Assembly: GCA_021806045.1 (NCBI GenBank)
Contig: JAJZDI010000004.1
Location: 125,544-189,543, forward strand
Source: Actinomycetes bacterium
Lineage (GTDB): Bacteria; Actinomycetota; Acidimicrobiia; Acidimicrobiales; RAAP-2
DNA: 64,000 bases
Direction: 5' to 3'
A program made the translations under genes and the position numbers. Shown here in pieces: positions 59,389-64,000 of the stretch (its first letter is position 1; each line of letters begins with the position of its first letter). The notes beneath the pieces were generated by a model that made no database searches, was not told the DNA's origin, and worked only from the letters and a program-made list of their open reading frames with translations.

Positions 59389-60108
59389 GTGACCGACGCC
59401 GACCCGACGCCCGAGCGTGGACCAGCGCCCCTCTGCCCGCCCGGGTCGCCGAACGGCATCCCTCCCCGGTTCCGCCGTACCCGGGGCCGCCGGTTGCTCT
59501 CCGCGGCCATCAACGCTGGTTGGAACTGGCTGGGCACCCACGGCGCCATCGGTCCCGACGACGCCGCCGGGCGCCGATTCGGAGCGTTCGGCCCCGGCAG
59601 CTGCCTGTCGTTCCCTCCGGGGGCCCGCTTCGGCGAGGAGTACATCCAGATCGGCTCCGACACGCTTATCGGCCCGAATGTCTGCCTCTCCGCCGGGATG
59701 ATGCCGGGTCAGACGATGATCACCGACCCCGTCGTCCGCATCGGCGACCGTTGCCTGATCGGCAGGGGCAGCCACATCGTCGGCCACTTCGCCATCGACA
59801 TCGGTGACGACGTGTACACCGGGCCCTACGTGTACATCACGGACCAGAACCACGGCTACGAGGACCCGGACAAGGTGATCCACGCCCAGTGGCCGAACGA
59901 CGCGCCAGTGTCGATCGGTGCGGGGAGCTGGCTCGGGACGGCGTGCGTCATCCTGCCGGGGACGGTCCTCGGCCGGAACGTCGTGGTCGGCGCAGGAGCG
60001 GTCGTGCGCGGCACGTTCCCCGACAGGTGCGTGGTGGCCGGCGTGCCGGCCCGCATCGTGCGTCGTTACGTGGAGGGGCGGGGCTGGGTCAACGGGAACG
60101 GCGACTGA
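59389..60108 (+). CDS. Left-handed beta-helix (hexapeptide) acyltransferase
   Basis: 239 residues. Hexapeptide repeats run from about residue 85 (IQIGSDTLIGPNVCLSAG, IGDRCLIGRGSHIVGHFAIDIGDD, PVSIGAGSWLGTACVILPG, VVVGAGAVVRG). The loop YITDQNHGYEDP carries the catalytic-type His seen in NodL/LacA/maltose acetyltransferases. The N-terminal 80 residues are basic and include AAINAGWNWLGTHG. Likely an O-acetyltransferase of a sugar or lipid; acceptor unknown. GTG start. The last 20 nt overlap the convergent patatin gene. Confidence 0.85.
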   Translation: MTDADPTPERGPAPLCPPGSPNGIPPRFRRTRGRRLLSAAINAGWNWLGTHGAIGPDDAAGRRFGAFGPGSCLSFPPGARFGEEYIQIGSDTLIGPNVCLSAGMMPGQTMITDPVVRIGDRCLIGRGSHIVGHFAIDIGDDVYTGPYVYITDQNHGYEDPDKVIHAQWPNDAPVSIGAGSWLGTACVILPGTVLGRNVVVGAGAVVRGTFPDRCVVAGVPARIVRRYVEGRGWVNGNGD

Positions 60109-61576
60109 CCAGCGTCCTCGCGAAGCGGGGCGCGGGGATGCGCGAGGTCCATCCCGCCTCGTCCCCAGGAGGCTCGGCATCACCCGGAGGCTCGGCATCA
60201 CCCCGAGGCTGGGCGCCCCCGTGCCCGGTCTCGCCTGCCGGCGGCGCACCGCCCGTGTCGAGAGATCCGAGGAGGTCGGGAACCGACGTGCCGGGCGCCG
60301 AATCCGTGGGCACCGATCCCGTGGGCACGTCATCGAGGTCCGCCGGCCCTTCGTCGGGAGACGGCGTGCGCCGCTCGTGCCGCTCGGCATCAACAGTGGC
60401 CTCGGGAACGAGGTCGGGGCCCGGTTCGCTGGTCGTCGGCTCGCTGGTCGTCGGCTCACCGGCCCCGGACGCCGCCGCGCCGTCGTCGACCGGGTGGACG
60501 ACGGGGGGCTTCTCGAGTCCGAGCACAGCCCAGTGGCGCCGCAGGACGTCGGCGGCCTCCGCCCGCCCCACGTTCATCAGCGCCTCGGTGTGGGAGAAGT
60601 CGGCGTAGTCCCGCACCACGGACGCGTCACCCATGCACAGGACGACCTCGACACCCTCGGGCAGCCGGGCCGCATCCACAGCGAAGCGAGCGTGGATGGA
60701 GACGAACAGGGCGTTGACCATCGCCTCGACCGGGCGCTTGGCCGGCGGTGGCGTGTAGACGGGCGGTCCGCACAACAGAACCAGGATCACGTCCGCGCCA
60801 GCGTCCACGGCACGCCAGATGGGGACGTTGTCGACGACGCCACCGTCGATGTAGGCCTCGCCGTCGATCTCGACCGGGGGGAGGATGGCCGGGATGGCCG
60901 CCGACGCCAGGATGGCCTCGACCGCCGGCCCCGACGTGAACCAGCGGGCCTGTCCGTCTGTCAACGACGTGGCAACCACCTCGAAGGGCACCTCGGCGTC
61001 CTCCAGGCGCTCGAAGACGAGCCCGCCCTCGACGATCCGCCGCAGCCCGTCGTTCGTGTGGACCGCCGGGCGCTGCCGGAGCCACCGCCACGGGCCGTGC
61101 AGCCTCCCCTCCGGGAAGACGTCCTCGCCCGTGAGCCCCCGCCAGACCTCAGTGAGTCGTTCGGCCCCCCGTCGGGTGGGGTCCCCGGCATAGGCGGCGC
61201 CGTTCACCGCGCCCACGGACGCGCCGAAGATCATGTCGGGGACGAAGCCGTGCTCAGCGAGCACCTCGAGCATCCCGACCTGGATGGCACCCTTGTTGCC
61301 CCCGCCCGCGAGCACGAGGGCGATCACCGGCGGCTCCGGCTCCTCGCCCCCGTCTCCGGCCCCCGGGCCACCGGCTCCTCCCGGCGAGCCGGCCCCTTCC
61401 CCCTCGCCGTCCTCGGCGTCCTTCGACTGCCGGGAACGCCGGAACCGGCCGAGGGCCTCCCGGTTGCGCTGGAAGACGAACCGCATGGTGAGGACCGTGA
61501 GCACGACGAAGGCCACGACGAAGGCACCGAAGACGATCTCGAACGCGACGACGGAACCGAAGATGACCATCGTCAA
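60089..61576 (-). CDS. Membrane-anchored patatin-like phospholipase
   Basis: 495 residues. An N-terminal membrane span (VVAFEIVFGAFVVAFVVLTVL) precedes a Gly/Glu-rich linker and the patatin domain: oxyanion loop VLAGGGNKGAIQVG, nucleophile Ser in FGASVGAVNG, and catalytic Asp in YIDGGVVDNVP. The domain ends near residue 370; the last 120 residues are an acidic, Pro/Ser/Thr-rich tail with GDAEPPGDAEPP repeats. It is likely to hydrolyse membrane phospholipids or lysophospholipids. Which side of the membrane the catalytic domain faces is not clear. Confidence 0.88.
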   Translation of the reverse strand: MTMVIFGSVVAFEIVFGAFVVAFVVLTVLTMRFVFQRNREALGRFRRSRQSKDAEDGEGEGAGSPGGAGGPGAGDGGEEPEPPVIALVLAGGGNKGAIQVGMLEVLAEHGFVPDMIFGASVGAVNGAAYAGDPTRRGAERLTEVWRGLTGEDVFPEGRLHGPWRWLRQRPAVHTNDGLRRIVEGGLVFERLEDAEVPFEVVATSLTDGQARWFTSGPAVEAILASAAIPAILPPVEIDGEAYIDGGVVDNVPIWRAVDAGADVILVLLCGPPVYTPPPAKRPVEAMVNALFVSIHARFAVDAARLPEGVEVVLCMGDASVVRDYADFSHTEALMNVGRAEAADVLRRHWAVLGLEKPPVVHPVDDGAAASGAGEPTTSEPTTSEPGPDLVPEATVDAERHERRTPSPDEGPADLDDVPTGSVPTDSAPGTSVPDLLGSLDTGGAPPAGETGHGGAQPRGDAEPPGDAEPPGDEAGWTSRIPAPRFARTLVSRRSR

Positions 61577-61644
61577 GAGGCTAGCGACGCCTCAGGTGGC
61601 CGGCGGTCGATCCGGCCCCGGTTTCCAGTGGGCTGGGCCGGGGC

Positions 61645-63825
61645 GTGACGGATCCGACACCGTCCGTCACAGCCTCTTGGCATCCTCGCCATGTGGACGC
61701 ACCGAACATGACGGCGAACATGACGGCGAACGGGCATGGTTCCCGGAGGCGGCCGATGTCGCCCCCTGGGGGCCGCCGCGCTCCGCGCGCCCCCGTGGCC
61801 AGCCGGGTCGGCAGGGCGTCGGCCGGCGCGCGCCGGGAGCCACCCGGCGGTGGTGAGCTCCTCGATCTCCTGCGGATGAAGGATCGGCCCCGACCCCTCG
61901 CCGATCCTGGCCTCCGTGCCCACCTCAGGGACCTCATCGAGGACGCACTGGCCGGCGCTCTTCCGGCGGACGGACAGGCGCCATGGGGCGCATCGCGGGG
62001 CGGGGGCGCGGCGGTGGCACGGGGCGCGGGTATCCCGTCGTCCTGGTCAGTCCCCGGCCCTGCCCCGCACACCTTGGTGATCACCAAGGACACGGTGACC
62101 CGGGCGCTCCCCGGTGGGGCCGATCGCTCCACCGGAGCAACCATCCCCGACGTGCCTGCCGAGCCCTCGGCCGCGCTCGCCGTCGGCGCCATGGTGGACG
62201 TGCTCTTCCGCCAGCTGGTCACGACCGGAGCCGTCGCCGACCCATGGGCCGAGGCACTCGAAGCGCTCGACCTCGATACCCACAGTGCTCCCCTGGCCAG
62301 CTGGGTCCGGGCGCTCCCGGCCTCCGCTCAGAGCGAGATCGCAGCCGAGGTCGATCGGCAGGTCTCCGGCCTCGAGGCCCGATGGCCGACGCTGGCACCG
62401 GGATGGCTCCCCCGCACCCACGAGTCGTTCCGGGTACCTCTCCTCGGGGGCCGGGCCGAGCTCCTCGCACGCGTCGACCTGGCCATCGGCAAGCCCAGCC
62501 CCGAGCAGTCGTCCGTGGGGATCGTCGAGCTCACGACGGGTGCCCGGCAGCCTCACCACCGGCTCGATGCGCACTTCTACGCACTCGTCGCCGCCCTCCG
62601 GGACCCGTCACCACCGTTCGTGGTCGCCACCTACTACGCACGCACGGGCGAGGTCGATGTCCACGCGGTGACACCCGGCATCCTCCTGGGTGCCGCCCGT
62701 CGGGTCGCGGCGGCAGTCTCCTCGCTCGGGTGGCGCTGCGGAACGGCCCCGGTCGTGTCGCAGGCGTCTGTGCCCATCAGGATCCCCTCTGCGACCGGGG
62801 ACAAAGCGTCGGGAGGCGGGGCTCCGGGAAGGACGGCGTCGGGAGGCAGCGCGTCGGCAGGGCCGGGCCTACACGGGACCGGTGAGCTGCCCGTCGGCGC
62901 CCGGCCCTCCACGGAGGTCCGACACCCCCGTGTGGGACGCGTCCGGCCCGTCGGGGATCGGGCGCGTCGTGGCGACGCGATCAGGCCGACGGCCACGGCG
63001 GCGGCCACCCAGCCGATCATGCCAGCCATCACGCCCTTGCCGGCTGGCGGGTCCCGCCTCACCCCAGCCGCACTGCAGCACCGGCTCGAGTCCGCAGTCT
63101 CCATGACGGGTGCCACCCGCCCCGGAGGCACGTCCGTGGTGGTCGACGCCTGGTTTCTCGACCTGGCGCACACCGACCCTGACCGGTTGCTCGCTCCGGC
63201 CGAACCGTTCCGATGGAGCCCCCGGGCGGTCCGCAGATCGCTCGGCCTGGCCATCGTCGGTGCCTATGTCGCCGGCGACGTCGCCAGCCCCGGGGCGGCT
63301 GCCCCGGTCATCGCCGATGAGGCCGTCCTCCGCTGGTCATCGACCGGGGAGCGGACCTTCGGCTGGGAGCCGTGGTACTCGCGCCTCGGATCTGGCGGAC
63401 GGGCGGCGACGATTGCGGACGCGGTGTCGTGGGCAACGTCCGTAGCCGCTGCGGTGGACTGGCGGCGGTGTGAACGCACCGATTTCGAGAGCACCCGGGA
63501 ACGCGCCCGGATCGGGGCTGCCCCCGGCGTGCTCGTGAGCGGAAGGTTCGATGCGACTGTCCGGACCGCGTCCGGGCCAGCGGGGATCACCATCTTCAAC
63601 GGTGCTCCCCGGGGCGACATCGAGACGAAGACGCTCCTGCCCGCTCTCGCCCGATTCCTCCGACCGGGTGCACCGTCGCTACCGGACCGCATGGTCGGGC
63701 TGTGGCCCGATGCACGGACAACCGTCTCGGTCCGGGTGGACGACCAGGCCCTCGAGAGAGCGGCGGTTGCAGTCGGGTCCGCGCTCGGCGCTGCTTTCGG
63801 AGTCGGTGCCGCCCTGACGGCGTGA
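61645..63825 (+). CDS. Large protein with PD-(D/E)XK-nuclease-like region, unknown
   Basis: 726 residues in one frame. Residues about 240-350 resemble the PD-(D/E)XK fold of RecB-like actinobacterial proteins: AELLARVDLAIGKPSPEQSS, VGIVELTTGARQPHHRLDAHFYALVAALR, FVVATYYARTGEVDVHAVTPG. The position of the usual catalytic Lys (ExK) is Thr, so it may be inactive. A low-complexity segment (380-470, Gly/Ala/Arg-rich) follows, then a second domain (TSVVVDAWFLDLAHTDPDRL, VLRWSSTGERTFGWEPWYS) I cannot name. The N-terminus is uncertain: several GTG/ATG starts and a MTANMTANG repeat occur in the first 30 codons. Confidence 0.6.
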   Translation: MTDPTPSVTASWHPRHVDAPNMTANMTANGHGSRRRPMSPPGGRRAPRAPVASRVGRASAGARREPPGGGELLDLLRMKDRPRPLADPGLRAHLRDLIEDALAGALPADGQAPWGASRGGGAAVARGAGIPSSWSVPGPAPHTLVITKDTVTRALPGGADRSTGATIPDVPAEPSAALAVGAMVDVLFRQLVTTGAVADPWAEALEALDLDTHSAPLASWVRALPASAQSEIAAEVDRQVSGLEARWPTLAPGWLPRTHESFRVPLLGGRAELLARVDLAIGKPSPEQSSVGIVELTTGARQPHHRLDAHFYALVAALRDPSPPFVVATYYARTGEVDVHAVTPGILLGAARRVAAAVSSLGWRCGTAPVVSQASVPIRIPSATGDKASGGGAPGRTASGGSASAGPGLHGTGELPVGARPSTEVRHPRVGRVRPVGDRARRGDAIRPTATAAATQPIMPAITPLPAGGSRLTPAALQHRLESAVSMTGATRPGGTSVVVDAWFLDLAHTDPDRLLAPAEPFRWSPRAVRRSLGLAIVGAYVAGDVASPGAAAPVIADEAVLRWSSTGERTFGWEPWYSRLGSGGRAATIADAVSWATSVAAAVDWRRCERTDFESTRERARIGAAPGVLVSGRFDATVRTASGPAGITIFNGAPRGDIETKTLLPALARFLRPGAPSLPDRMVGLWPDARTTVSVRVDDQALERAAVAVGSALGAAFGVGAALTA

Positions 63826-64000
63826 TGCCCTGACAGGCGTGGCGCGGGCCGATACGAGCAGATCGCCGGGCGAGTGCGGTCGCGTGATGCCGTGGCCGGG
63901 CGTGTGCGGTCGCGTGGCGTTGTGGACGAGTGGTCGGGTCCCGGCTCGCTGGCGGTTCCCCTGGGGCAAGGTGGGACGCTGGCCTCAGAAGCAGGTCTTC

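Overview
The window is high-GC DNA densely packed with genes that have GTG/ATG starts and many 4-nt ATGA/GTGA overlaps. MshA (mycothiol synthesis), Rex, nickel superoxide dismutase with its SodX protease, an RsiG-like c-di-GMP-binding protein, GT87, CYP125-like P450s and an actinobacterial LexA box near recA all point to an Actinomycetota chromosome. Acidimicrobiia is a plausible class, but no rRNA or marker set here proves it.

Layout. 0-8.9 kb, housekeeping and redox: rex (cut by the window edge), a SAM hydrolase/adenosyltransferase, proC, YbjN-like, mshA, an XRE regulator, an rsiG homologue, divergent sodX/sodN, a DksA-type zinc finger and a class-V aminotransferase. 8.9-11.7 kb: a beta-propeller lipoprotein, tRNA-Lys, and a roughly 1.4 kb tRNA-Lys-anchored island remnant holding an integrase scrap and a VapBC-like pair. 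11.7-16.4 kb: membrane protein, GT87, sirtuin, YHYH lipoprotein, SDR. 16.5-28.2 kb: the most unusual locus. Two paralogous NarL-type two-component systems, facing opposite ways, bracket a minus-strand operon of two cupredoxin lipoproteins, a TAT-exported four-cluster ferredoxin subunit, an ActC-like NrfD quinol subunit with an extra exported domain, a third cupredoxin lipoprotein and a polytopic membrane protein. It resembles the membrane and Fe-S core of alternative complex III, without the molybdopterin-like domain or the cytochromes and with cupredoxins in their place.

28.5-40.9 kb: transporters, a GNAT enzyme, a TAT-secreted dimethylformamidase-like protein, Nudix, a ferric-iron/aminoethylphosphonate-type ABC importer, recA with a LexA box, and thpR. 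41-49.8 kb: DUF3048 protein, P450-ferredoxin pair, Nudix, acyl-CoA dehydrogenase, the rimO-pgsA-cinA operon and tRNA-Ser. 49.8-53.3 kb: an accessory patch with a truncated integrase, a 45-nt direct repeat flanking a Fic gene with a striking palindromic promoter, and a DUF433/DUF5615 toxin-antitoxin pair. 53.2-64 kb: a flavin oxidoreductase, a Fur-family regulator beside a NiCoT nickel transporter (probably serving the NiSOD), a P450-TetR operon with a perfect operator, EthD, a hexapeptide acyltransferase, a patatin and a large PD-(D/E)XK-like protein.

Identifications rest on motifs and remembered family features only; no database search was possible.
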